Positions 1-8,166 of a DNA stretch of 64,000 nt are shown here, piece after piece (position 1 is the first letter of the stretch; every line of letters starts with the position of its first letter). A program made the position numbers and the translations under genes. The notes beneath the pieces were generated by a model. It was not told the DNA's origin and searched no databases. It worked only from the letters and a program-made list of their open reading frames with translations. The stretch lies in assembly GCF_000308475.2 (NCBI RefSeq), contig NZ_BAFT02000016.1:1-64000 (forward strand), given 5' to 3'. Source of the DNA: Nocardia brasiliensis NBRC 14402. GTDB taxonomy: Bacteria > Actinomycetota > Actinomycetes > Mycobacteriales > Mycobacteriaceae.

Positions 1-81
1 CTGCACGGCCCCGGCGACGCCGGTGAATATGAGTGATACGGCTACACCAGCAGCCGCCGCCGATCCGATCATGCGTTTCAT
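1..81 (-). CDS. Small exported protein, N-terminus only (runs off left edge)
   Basis: The visible 27 codons from ATG at 81 read as a signal peptide: Met-Lys-Arg, then an alanine/valine-rich hydrophobic stretch ending near Ala-Gly-Ala. The start is preceded by an AAGGGG Shine-Dalgarno. The upstream region is almost the same as that of the exported protein at 326-814, so the two are probably paralogous or at least co-regulated. The mature part lies outside the window, so no function can be given. Confidence 0.7.
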   Translation of the reverse strand, partial: MKRMIGSAAAAGVAVSLIFTGVAGAVQ

Positions 82-148
82 GTAAAGCCCCTTCTCGTAT
101 CGAAGTGGTACATGCGTACGTGCTGATCAAACGTTCAACACGATAGTG
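82..148 (-). promoter_or_regulatory. Promoter/leader copy 1 (shared with 815-879)
   Basis: On the minus strand this region shares long blocks with 815-879: a segment around GTGTTGAACGTTTGAT and a segment around ATGTACCACTTCGAT, followed by the same GAGAAGGGGC Shine-Dalgarno region. The two copies differ by a 2-nt indel in the middle and a few substitutions. TTGAAC is a possible -35 element. The conservation of non-coding sequence points to a duplicated promoter with leader. Confidence 0.6.
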
Positions 149-325
149 GCTCAGATCACTATGAGCAAAACTGGTCGGTATGAAACACGGAAAAGTCACC
201 GAATCGGTGTCGAAAAAACGTCGCCGCCCGGATGTGTGCCCGGGCGGCGACGCTGATGGATTCCGCCTTTGCCGCGCGGTGCCGACTTCGCCGCGCGGAA
301 CGGATCGTCTATCGATGACGGCCGG

Positions 326-814
326 TCATTGGGCTTTCTTGCCCGACCCGTTCTTCTCCGTGCCGCCCTGGCTCGCGCCACCGTTCTGGCCTGCGCCACC
401 GCTCTGGTCCGCGCCACCGCTCTTCTGGTCTCCGCCACTCTTCGGGGCGGCGCCCGGTCCCGTGCTCGTACCCTCTTGGGTGCCGTTGCCGGTACCGCTC
501 TGGTTCGGGCATACCGGCGCGTCAGCGCTGCCGTTCGGGTTGGTCGGCTCCGCGATCGGCGCTTTCGCGCTGCCACTGTCCAGCATGCCGCTCAGCGGAT
601 CGGAGGTACCGCTCGGCTGGGTGCTGGACTGCTGGCTGTCGGCGCCGCCGGCGGGGACGTCGCCCGATTGCGGGCTTGTGCCTTGTTTGCACTGCTCGGT
701 CGTCGGCGGTGTGGCGTCCGATCCGGGCTCGAACGCGGACGCTCCGGCGGCGCCGGAGAACAGCAGGGCTGCGGCCGCCCCGGCGGCGACCGCGGTTCCT
801 AGCTTGTAAATCAT
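326..814 (-). CDS. Small secreted low-complexity protein
   Basis: 162 aa. An N-terminal signal peptide (about residues 1-28, Met-Ile-Tyr-Lys then Ala/Gly/Leu-rich, ending in Ala-Ser-Ala) is followed by a Gly/Ser/Gln/Pro-rich mature part. The mature part has two cysteines (near residues 42 and 101) and a C-terminal tail of repeated Gly-Gly-Ala and Ser-Gly-Gly motifs. ATG at 814 has an AAGGGG Shine-Dalgarno. I do not recognise a family. The composition suggests an unstructured, exported, possibly cell-wall-associated protein. It shares its promoter region with the partial gene at 1-81. Confidence 0.7.
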   Translation of the reverse strand: MIYKLGTAVAAGAAAALLFSGAAGASAFEPGSDATPPTTEQCKQGTSPQSGDVPAGGADSQQSSTQPSGTSDPLSGMLDSGSAKAPIAEPTNPNGSADAPVCPNQSGTGNGTQEGTSTGPGAAPKSGGDQKSGGADQSGGAGQNGGASQGGTEKNGSGKKAQ

Positions 815-879
815 GTGTAGCCCCTTCTCTGATCGAAGTGGTACATCTGCGTGGATATCAAACGTTCAACACGCTAGTG
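815..879 (-). promoter_or_regulatory. Promoter/leader copy 2 (shared with 82-148)
   Basis: This is the upstream region of the secreted protein at 326-814 and the second copy of the element described at 82-148. GTGTTGAACGTTTGAT and ATGTACCACTTCGAT are retained, with the ribosome-binding region just before ATG 814. Retention of both blocks with divergence between them suggests functional promoter and leader elements. Confidence 0.6.
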
Positions 880-1050
880 CGGGCGCGCGGTGATCTGGGA
901 TAACCACCGGTACCGCTGGCAAGTCCGCATGATCGGCTCGTTTATCGGGGGCTACCGCAATTTCGAGGGAATTGACCGGTCCGGAAAAACAGGAGATGAC
1001 CGAGGCGAAAATCGAGAATCGCCTAGGCCATTTCCGTGCTGCCGTTCGGG

Positions 1051-2424
1051 TCAGGGCGCCAGGGCGGCTCCCGCGGGTCCGGCGGGGATGATGGCCGGCG
1101 CGTCCTCGCCCGCGTCGGGCACTTCCGTGCCGCGCAGCGAGGTGCCCGCGGTTTCGCGCAGGAAGCACCAGGCGACCAGGCCGATCAGGCTGGCGCCGAT
1201 CATGTACGCGGCCGGGAACAGTGACCAGCCGGTCGACTCGATGGCGGCCTCGTTGACCAGCGGAGCGGTACCGCCGAAGGCCGCGGTGGAAACGTTATAG
1301 GCCAGCGCGAAACCCGCGTAGCGGACCTGGGTCGGGAAGATGGCGGGAAAGGTCGAGCTGATCGTCGACAACTGGGGGACGTACAGCAGGCCGAGCACGA
1401 TGAATCCGGTGATCGCCCACGCGGTGCCCTGGCCCATCAGCCAGTACATGGGCAGGGCCAGCACCGCCAGGCCGACCAGTGAGAACAGCCACATCGGGCG
1501 GCGCCCGACCCGATCGGACAGGCGGCCGAAGAACGGCAGCGTGACCATCATGACCGTCTGGCCGATCAGCATCATCGCGGTCGTGCCGGATTCGCTGATG
1601 CCGATGGTCTTCTGCAGGTAGGTCGGCTGGTAGGTGAGCAGCGTGTAGTTGACGACGTTGAGCGCGACGACGAGCCCGCCCAGGGTGAGCAGCTCCCGCC
1701 GGTAGGTGGTGACGAGTTCGCGCAGCCCGTGCAGGCCGCCGGGCCGATGCTCCTGATCGGTCTGCTCGGCGACCTCCGCGACCTCGGTGAACACCGGGCT
1801 CTCGTCGAGCCGCGAACGCAGGTACCAGCCGACCAGTCCGAGCGGGACGGCCAGCAGGAACGGGATGCGCCAGCCCCAGTCGTGCATCGCGTCGGAGCCG
1901 ATGGCGAGCTGGCAGGCGAGCACCGTGGCCGAACCGCCGACGAAGCCCGCGAGCGTGCCGAATTCCAGGAAGCTGCCCAGGAAACCGCGACGTTTGTCGG
2001 ACGCGCATTCGGCCAGATATGTTGCGGCGCCGCCGTATTCACCTCCGGTGGAGAAGCCCTGCACGACTCGCAGGCCGATGAGCAGGATCGGGGCGAACAC
2101 GCCCACGCTGCTGTGCGTCGGCAGGATGCCGATGGCGCCGGTGGCCGCGGCCATCAGCAGGATCGTCGTGGCCAGCACGGCTTTGCGGCCGATCCGGTCA
2201 CCGAGCGGTCCCCACACCATGCCGCCGAGCGGGCGCAGCACGAAGGAGACGGCGAACCCGAGCATGGTGCCGAGGGTGCCGAGTTCGCCGGGGAAGAAGG
2301 CATCGGTGAGGTAAGTCGCGGTAGCCGCGTAGACGCCGTAGTCGAACCATTCGGTGGCGTTGCCCATCGCGGACGCGGCGACCGATCGCCGTAACGGAAA
2401 ACTCTCCGGTTTTTGATCAGTCAC
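1051..2424 (-). CDS. MFS transporter, metabolite:H+ symporter (MHS/ProP-like) family
   Basis: 457 aa integral membrane protein with about 12 predicted transmembrane segments. The loop after TM2 carries the MFS signature (Gly-Pro-Leu-Gly-Asp-Arg-Ile-Gly-Arg-Lys, about residues 75-85). The N-terminus 'NATEWFDYGVYA' is typical of the MHS group (ProP, KgtP, ShiA relatives), which bring osmolytes or organic acids in with protons. The substrate cannot be read from sequence. The GTG start at 2424 has a GGAGAGG ribosome site 7 nt upstream. It is transcribed alone, downstream of the damaged Lnt-like gene. Confidence 0.88.
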   Translation of the reverse strand: MTDQKPESFPLRRSVAASAMGNATEWFDYGVYAATATYLTDAFFPGELGTLGTMLGFAVSFVLRPLGGMVWGPLGDRIGRKAVLATTILLMAAATGAIGILPTHSSVGVFAPILLIGLRVVQGFSTGGEYGGAATYLAECASDKRRGFLGSFLEFGTLAGFVGGSATVLACQLAIGSDAMHDWGWRIPFLLAVPLGLVGWYLRSRLDESPVFTEVAEVAEQTDQEHRPGGLHGLRELVTTYRRELLTLGGLVVALNVVNYTLLTYQPTYLQKTIGISESGTTAMMLIGQTVMMVTLPFFGRLSDRVGRRPMWLFSLVGLAVLALPMYWLMGQGTAWAITGFIVLGLLYVPQLSTISSTFPAIFPTQVRYAGFALAYNVSTAAFGGTAPLVNEAAIESTGWSLFPAAYMIGASLIGLVAWCFLRETAGTSLRGTEVPDAGEDAPAIIPAGPAGAALAP

Positions 2425-2679
2425 TGCATATCCTCTCCAGTCCGCGGACGGACGTTGACCTCGCTTCCAACCTCCGGGGGTCTTGACGGCCAGAGACTGG
2501 GCACGAAATAGACCGATACCCAGGTTTCAACCAGCGCAAACAGGCGGTGCCGCGGGCGGATTCGGTCCGCAGTGGGTGTGACCTGCGACGAAGGGGGCCA
2601 CTGTGTGAATGGTCACAGAACGATAACGGTCTGTGTGCGCAGGGTTGCGCTGTGCGCATCAACCCGGCAAATCGGTGCG

Positions 2680-4090
2680 CTACCCATCGGCTTTGCGCCC
2701 TACGGCCGCCGCGACGACAGCGCCGGCGCACACCGCCACGCAGACCCAGCCGAACCAGTTCCCGAACCGCGCGTACACCGTGGCCGCTGCGGTCAGCGGT
2801 ATCCGTGCGAACGCGGTCCGCGTGACGCCGATATCGGTGCGCGGAAGCGAGGACCCGGCCGCGACTGTCGCTGGCCACCGCTTCGCCGAGTTGCGGCGCG
2901 CGGGCCACGCCGAGGCCGGATTCGACGCCGCGCAGCACGGCCATCCGGCTGTGCAGCCAGTAGTCGTCGGTGAAGTCGAGCGCGGGCACCAGGAGCAAGC
3001 GCGCACCGCGGCGCTGGTTCGCCCGGACCAGATCAGGATGGTCGAGGTCGTAACAGATCGCCAAGGCCCACGGTCGGCCGGGCACCTGCTGCCATTGGGT
3101 GCCGGGCCGGTGTTCGTCCTCCAGACCCGGGATCAGGAAGTGTTTGGCGTAGCGCACGCCGGAGGGGAATTCGATGGCGGCGTTGTAGCTGGTGCCGCCG
3201 GTGGTCAGGATGAGACCGGCCACCACGTGGACATCGCGTCGCCGCGAGACCTCGGTCAGCGGTTCGGCGAGCAGCGCGAGTGTGGCATCGTCGGCCCGCC
3301 AGGCCTTTTCGGGCAGCACCACGACCTCGGCCCCGCGCTCGGCGAGTTGCTCGATCTCGCGAACAACACGGGAGACCATCGCACGTCCATCCGCGGAGTC
3401 CACGGGGACGTATTCCGGCGGCTGTGCCACCGCGACCAACCCCACTGCGACCGTGTCGGTTTCGGGCGTCGCGGCCAGTCGCCAGCAGCCGAACGCGACC
3501 AACGCGACCACACCGGCAGATACCGCCGCCGTCGTGCGAAGGCGCTGTGCCCGAGTGATTTCCGGCGCGTACAGGACCGCGACCGCGGCAGCCGGGAGCA
3601 GCATCAGGAAGGTGATGCCCCAAATGCCGGTGAGCGAGGCCGTCTGGATCAGGGGCAGCAGGTCGGCCTGACTGTAGGCGACACTCCACCAGGCGCCGAA
3701 CGGACCCGCCACCGCCAGCAGGAATTCCACGGCCGCCCACCCCGCGGGCAGCGCCAGCACCGCGAAACCCGCACGCCCGCGCAGCAACAGTGCGCGGGTG
3801 AGCACGACGACGCCGCCGAACAGCACGGTGGTCCCGCCGAGCAGCAGGACCGTCACGGGAGCCGGTTGTTCCAGCGTGCCGAGAAAATAAGGCCACAGCT
3901 GGGCTACCACGCCGAGCCAGGACAGCGCTCCGGCCAAAAAGGCGGCTGCGGCGGACACCCGCGGGACGAGCAGCAGGACCGGCAGCGGAGCGAGGATCGC
4001 CAGGCCGGGCAGCGGCCGTAACCCGGTGCCGAGATGCCAGAGCAGCGCGGAGGTCGAGATCGCCAGAGCGGCGAGGAGAAAACGTTTCAC
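2680..4090 (-). pseudogene. Apolipoprotein N-acyltransferase-like protein, frameshifted near the 3' end
   Basis: From GTG 4090 the protein has about six N-terminal membrane segments (residues 1-190). A carbon-nitrogen hydrolase domain follows, with catalytic-type Glu in 'VVLPEKAW' (about 258), a Lys in 'YAKHFLIPG' and Cys in 'AICYDLDHP' (about 345). This is the layout of Lnt, which N-acylates lipoproteins at the membrane. After 'SDSRGRVLAS' (about position 2840) the family C-terminus continues in another frame (TDIGVTRTAFARIPL, then a last hydrophobic helix 'NWFGWVCVAVCAG') and stops at 2680. Restoring one GC dinucleotide in the local GCGC run would rejoin the frames. As written, the reading frame instead runs on as nonsense to 2417. 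It could be a real lesion or a sequencing error. Confidence 0.7.
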
Positions 4091-4173
4091 CCCATGAATA
4101 TTCGAGCTGCGCAGGGTGGGGCACATCGCCGAGACGAGCGGTCTGCGACTCACTCCTACGGCGGAGAACGCGG

Positions 4174-4830
4174 TCAGCGGCGCCCGCCCGGCACCACCAG
4201 CCCGGCCTCGTAGGCGAATACCACCGCCTGCGCCCGATCCCGCAGGCCGAGCTTCGAAAGCACCGAGCTGACATGCGTTTTCACCGTGTGCTCGCTGACC
4301 GTCAGCGCCGCCGCCAGTTCCGCGTTCGACAGCCCGCGCGCCAGCTCGCGCAACGTATCCCGTTCGCGCTCGGTCAGCTCGTCGAGGCGCCGGGCCAGCT
4401 CGGGGCGCGGGCTGCCGCGGTGACTCAGCTCGGCGATCAGGCGCCGGGTCACGGTGGGCGCCAGCAGCGCCTCGCCCGCGTTCACCACGCGCACCGCGTC
4501 GATCAGCTCCTCGCGGCGCAGATCCTTCAGCAGGAACCCGCTGGCGCCCGCCTGTAGTGCGTCGTAGACATACTCGTCGAGATCGAACATGGTCAGTACC
4601 AACACTTTCGCTGAGGTTCGGGCGCAGATGCGCCGGGTGGCGGCGACGCCGTCCAGCCGCGGCATGCGCACATCCATGACCACCACGTCGGGGGCGAGCG
4701 AGTCCGCCTTGTCGATCGCTTCCAGACCGTCGGCGGCCTCGCCGACCACCGTGATGCCGGGATCCGCGTCGAGGATCAGCCGGAACGCCGCTCGGAACAG
4801 GTCCTGGTCGTCGACCACCAGTACGCGCAT
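4174..4830 (-). CDS. NarL/LuxR-family response regulator
   Basis: 218 aa. The receiver domain (1-120) has the acidic pair 'VVDDQ', phospho-acceptor Asp in 'DVVVMDVRMPRLDG' (about 54), Thr in 'VLVLTMFD' and Lys in 'GFLLKDLRREELI'. The C-terminal LuxR-type helix-turn-helix is 'LTEREREDTLRELARGLSNAEL...SEHTVKTHVSSVLSKLGL' with gaps. ATG 4830 lies 2 nt after the kinase stop; a TTG at 4836 is an alternative. The gene looks intact, while its presumed kinase partner (4833-5919) is damaged and so may no longer phosphorylate it. Confidence 0.9.
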   Translation of the reverse strand: MRVLVVDDQDLFRAAFRLILDADPGITVVGEAADGLEAIDKADSLAPDVVVMDVRMPRLDGVAATRRICARTSAKVLVLTMFDLDEYVYDALQAGASGFLLKDLRREELIDAVRVVNAGEALLAPTVTRRLIAELSHRGSPRPELARRLDELTERERDTLRELARGLSNAELAAALTVSEHTVKTHVSSVLSKLGLRDRAQAVVFAYEAGLVVPGGRR

Positions 4831-4832
4831 GC

Positions 4833-5919
4833 TCAACCCCGTTGTCCGAGTGGAAGTTCGGCGTCGACCGCGAAGCCGTCGGCGCTGCGGCCGTGCCGCA
4901 GCGTGCCGCCGGAGCCGGTGACCCGCTCACGCATGCCGAGTAGTCCGTATCCGGGCCGGGGCACGCTCGCGGGACCCGCGCCGTCGTCCGAAACACGCAC
5001 GGTGAGTGCGTGATCCGACCAGCGCAGCAGCACACGCACGCGGCTGGCCCGCGCGTGCTTCGCCGTGTTGGTCAGGGCCTCCTGCACGACCCGGTACGCG
5101 GTGACCGCGACCTCGTCGGGGATCGCGCGTCGCGCACCGTCCTCGTCCAGGGACGCGCTGAGACCCGTGCGTTCGGACAGTGCGACGAGGTCGGCGATCG
5201 CCTCGATACCCGGTTGATGTGGTGGGTCGGCCGTTTCGCCGCGCAGCGCGCCCAGCGAGCGCCGAAGCTGGTGCACCGCAACGCGTCCGGTCTCCGCGAT
5301 GTCGCCGAAGACCGCGTCGGCGCGGGCCGGGTCGGCGCCGGTGAACAGGGGGCAGGTCCTGCGCGATGCGCAGGCGTTCGCGGTCCAGTGCCGCGCCGCG
5401 TTCCTCCTCGAGCCTGCGGGCGCGTTCCTCGAGCATCTCGATCTGCGCCCGGCGGGCCCGCACCCCGGTGCCGAGCGCCCACGCGGTGAGGAAGGACATG
5501 GCCGCGTAGGCGTACGAGTCGGGGCTCTCGTCGGGGATGATCAGCGACAGCAGGATGCCGGCCGCGCCCGCGACGAAGGCCACGTGCCGTCGCCTGGACG
5601 GGCTGTAGGCCGCGATGGTGTAGGCGCAGACGATGGTGCCGTACGGCAGTGCGGGCATCGCGTGCGCGCAGGCGAGCAACGTGATCGCCGGGCCGACGAT
5701 CAAGAACGTCGTCACGGGCGCGCGCCGCCGCCACCACACCGGCACGGACGCGAGGGCCGAGAGCAGCACGACCCACCACGGCTGCCGCGCCAGCACCGTC
5801 GGTCCGACGCTCGCCGCGGTGACCACCGCGGTCAAGCCGAGATCGACCGCGCCGACCGGCAATCGCTCGATCATTCGCCGGGTCGTCTCGTCGACGGCCA
5901 CCCTCACGTTCCTGCGCAC
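4833..5919 (-). pseudogene. NarL-type sensor histidine kinase lacking the phospho-acceptor segment
   Basis: From GTG 5919 the first part has five or so membrane helices (to about residue 150) and a coiled coil ending 'RERLRIAQDL'. In HisKA_3 kinases the next residues are normally His-Asp-Val-Val followed by about 20 residues of dimerisation helix. Here the homology resumes at once, in a different frame, at 'LFTGADPARADAVFGDIAETGR'. It continues to an intact ATPase domain: N-box 'VVQEALTNTAKHARAS', G1 'SDDGAG', G2 'GYGLLGMRERV'. The junction is at a run of five G at 5348-5352 on the plus strand. So an internal deletion plus frameshift removes the phospho-acceptor His. Confidence 0.75.
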
Positions 5920-6008
5920 AGCGATCAGTCTGGGCCGCGCCCGCCCTGCCCCGCCTCACCCTCCGGACCGATCCCCGCCTCCCCCTTACGGATGAGTCGC
6001 CGCAGCAC

Positions 6009-6362
6009 TCAGCTGGGCCAGGTCTCCTCGACGATGAGGGTGCCGTTCTGGACGGCGGCGGCGTGGTGCCCGGCGACCACGTCGGGTGGGTAGGTCGGCC
6101 ATAAGGTGATGGCGCCGGAGGCTTTGTCGATCGTGCTCACGGTGCCGCCGATGGGCAGCGGACCGGGCGGGGTGCGGGATTCGGTGGGCGCCGGGGGCGC
6201 GAAGGTGGCCACGACGACGAAACAGCTGTCGAACTCGGTGATCCGGTTGGTGACACCGCGCCCGGCGTCCGCGTCGAAGGCCAGGTACCGCTCGGCGAGT
6301 CGCTCCGCTTCGGCGAGGGTCACCGGGGTGGTGCACTCGGTCGGGTAAGCATGGATGTCCAT
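6009..6362 (-). CDS. YrhB/Imm35-like small protein
   Basis: 117 aa from ATG 6362 ('MDIHAYPTE'); GTG or TTG starts further upstream, up to 6407, would add 15 residues or so. The pattern is a helix ('LAEAERLAERYLAF'), a central beta segment ('SCFVVVATF'), then 'GPLPIGGTVSTIDKASGAITLWPTYPPD'. This resembles the YrhB/immunity protein 35 fold seen in many actinomycete small proteins. No polymorphic toxin gene lies next to it, so an immunity role is only a possibility. Confidence 0.55.
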   Translation of the reverse strand: MDIHAYPTECTTPVTLAEAERLAERYLAFDADAGRGVTNRITEFDSCFVVVATFAPPAPTESRTPPGPLPIGGTVSTIDKASGAITLWPTYPPDVVAGHHAAAVQNGTLIVEETWPS

Positions 6363-6489
6363 CGTGTCGACGGCGGCCACGGGTGTGGCGCCAGCTCCTT
6401 TCCGCAATCCTGCTGCCCCACTGTGCCGTACGGGCGCGGTGGTTGTTCACGTTGTCCGGGATTTGCTGTCCGGCGGGGAAGTTTGCCGG

Positions 6490-7056
6490 TCAGTCGAAGT
6501 GCACCGTGGCCAGCATCCGGCGGGCCAGCGTCTCGGGATCGGCGCCGGCGGCGAGACTCGAATTGTCCAGTGCCCCTTCCCGCCACAGCGCGGCGAAGCC
6601 GTGCACCAGGGACCAGGCCGCGAGCTGGGTCGACTGCTGGCGGTCGGCGTCGCCGGGGTGGATGGTGACGCTGCCGACGCGCAACGCCGCACCGGCTCGC
6701 AGCCGGGCCTCGGCCAAGCGCGGATCGTCGCCGCGTAACAGCGTGTGGCGGAACATCACGTCGAAATGACCGGGATGCTCGCGCGCGAAACGGATGTAGG
6801 CGACGGCGACCTCCCGGAAGTCCGGCCCCGCGGCTTCCAGTGCGTTCCCGAGCAATTCGAAACCCTCGACCGCCAGCGCGGTCAGCACGCCCGCGCGGTC
6901 CCCGAAATGATGCGCGGGCGCCGCGTGCGAGACGCCCGCCCGGCGGGCCAGTTCCCGTAGCGATACCGCGTCGACGCCGTCGCTCGCGATCTGCGCGGCG
7001 GCCGCGGCCAGGATGGTGGCCCGCAGATCGCCGTGGTGGTAGCCGGTTTTCGCCAT
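6490..7056 (-). CDS. TetR-family regulator
   Basis: 188 aa. The N-terminal TetR DNA-binding domain is 'ATILAAAAAQIASDGVDAVSLRELARRAGVSHAAPAHHFGD' with gaps, starting at about residue 14. The C-terminal ligand/dimer domain carries the 'YIRFAREHPGHFDVMFR' signature of the WHG-type TetR group. It is divergent from the DoxX gene at 7173, with 116 bp between starts, so it probably controls that promoter and its own. Confidence 0.88.
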   Translation of the reverse strand: MAKTGYHHGDLRATILAAAAAQIASDGVDAVSLRELARRAGVSHAAPAHHFGDRAGVLTALAVEGFELLGNALEAAGPDFREVAVAYIRFAREHPGHFDVMFRHTLLRGDDPRLAEARLRAGAALRVGSVTIHPGDADRQQSTQLAAWSLVHGFAALWREGALDNSSLAAGADPETLARRMLATVHFD

Positions 7057-7084
7057 GTCTCGATGGTGCCCGAGAATCTAGTCA

Positions 7085-7113
7085 TTGACAAGTTTGCGAG
7101 CTCGTCCTAATCT
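7085..7113 (+). promoter_or_regulatory. Sigma70-type promoter for the DoxX gene
   Basis: TTGACA (7085-7090) and TAATCT (7108-7113) are separated by exactly 17 nt, an unusually good consensus promoter for this genome. An opposite TTGACA (read from TGTCAA, 7121-7126) sits just downstream, so the elements form an inverted arrangement that could also hold the TetR operator. The DoxX start codon is 60 nt downstream. Confidence 0.65.
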
Positions 7114-7172
7114 TTCCACTGTCAAGATTGAGCGCGGGCAGCTGATCCAGCGCAAGACATGGAGGAGGCCTG

Positions 7173-7610
7173 ATGGCACCGCTGATCGTTCTCGTCGTCA
7201 TCACCGCAGCGGCTCGGCTCATCGGTGGGCTGGCCGGACCCGAGTGGCTCGATTCGTGGCCGCACGCCACCGCGCTCGGCCTCGCGGCGATGTTCGTGCT
7301 CACCGCCAGTGCGCACTTCCTGTCGCCGCGCCGCGAAGCCCTGATCGCCATGGTGCCGCCGCAACTGCCCGGCCCCGCCGCGCTGGTCACGCTCACCGGC
7401 GTACTGGAACTGCTGGGGGCGGCCGGGCTGCTCATCCCGGCCACCGCCGATCTCGCCGCGGTGGCGCTGATCGCGATGATGGTCCTGATGTTCCCGGCCA
7501 ATATCCGAGCGGCCAAGGCGGGCACCGGCATCAAGACCATGCCGCTGCCGCTGCGCACGGTGGTCCAGTTGGTCTTCATCGCCGCGCTGAGCGTCGTACT
7601 CTTCGGCTGA
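7173..7610 (+). CDS. DoxX-family membrane protein
   Basis: 145 aa with four predicted transmembrane helices. 'GVLELLGAAGLLIP' and 'MFPANIRAAK' are typical of DoxX-like proteins, small inner-membrane proteins sometimes tied to oxidative stress or quinone chemistry. ATG 7173 has a strong GGAGGAGG ribosome site. It is transcribed from the consensus promoter at 7085 and probably repressed by the divergent TetR. A terminator hairpin follows at 7617. Confidence 0.85.
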   Translation: MAPLIVLVVITAAARLIGGLAGPEWLDSWPHATALGLAAMFVLTASAHFLSPRREALIAMVPPQLPGPAALVTLTGVLELLGAAGLLIPATADLAAVALIAMMVLMFPANIRAAKAGTGIKTMPLPLRTVVQLVFIAALSVVLFG

Positions 7611-7616
7611 TCGGGA

Positions 7617-7659
7617 AAAGCCCGTCTGCGCGGCGAATGTGCTTGCGCGGACGGGCTTT
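7617..7659. terminator. Bidirectional hairpin terminator
   Basis: Stem of 15 bp with one mismatch: AAAGCCCGTCTGCGC (7617-7631) against GCGCGGACGGGCTTT (7645-7659), with a 13-nt loop. It starts six bases after the DoxX stop and lies 70 bases past the end of the convergent thioesterase gene, so it can serve both. Confidence 0.8.
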
Positions 7660-7728
7660 CGGGTGCCGGGGGTCGGCCGGTGGTGCGGGCCTTCGCGATG
7701 GTGCGCCGCAGGAACGGTGGCCGCGCGC

Positions 7729-8130
7729 CTACAGCACCGCCTGGGTTTGCGTCACCTTGGCGACGAGTTTCCCGGCGTCGTCGCGTATTTCGGTTTCGAC
7801 GACAATGAACGAGCGGCCCGCGTGCAGCGGCGTGGCCGAGGCGGTGGCATAGCCGGAACGGACCGCGCGCAGGAAGTTCGTCTTGGATTCGACGGTGGTC
7901 GTGCCCTGCTTGCCCTCGGGCAGGTTCAGATAGGCGCACACCGCACCGGTCGCGTCGGCCAGCGACATCAGCACGCCGCCGTGCACGACACCGCCCAGGG
8001 TGCACAGCGATTCGTCCCAGGCGAGGCGGCTGCGCACCAGGGCGGGGCCGTGCTCGAGCACCTCGATGCCGAGCCGCGCGGTGAACGGCATGGTCTGGTG
8101 GAACAGCATGGTGCCCGTCTCGTCGATCAT
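7729..8130 (-). CDS. PaaI-type hotdog-fold acyl-CoA thioesterase
   Basis: 133 aa, one hotdog domain. The conserved 'LGGVVHGGVLMSLADATGAVCA' region (residues about 44-65, shown in part) carries the HGG turn and the Asp of the PaaI family, which hydrolyse aryl- or acyl-CoA thioesters. The second strand block is 'TTTVESKTNFLRAV', followed by 'GRSFIVVETEI'. The substrate is not predictable. The gene is monocistronic. Confidence 0.85.
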   Translation of the reverse strand: MIDETGTMLFHQTMPFTARLGIEVLEHGPALVRSRLAWDESLCTLGGVVHGGVLMSLADATGAVCAYLNLPEGKQGTTTVESKTNFLRAVRSGYATASATPLHAGRSFIVVETEIRDDAGKLVAKVTQTQAVL

Positions 8131-8166
8131 GGTGACGATCCTGCCCGAGGGGCGGGGCCGAGTCGA

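Noticed and set aside
2417..5035. 872-codon minus-strand open frame
   Set aside because: Only its middle is a true protein (Lnt-like). The N-terminal part is an out-of-frame reading of the response regulator gene and the C-terminal part follows a frameshift.
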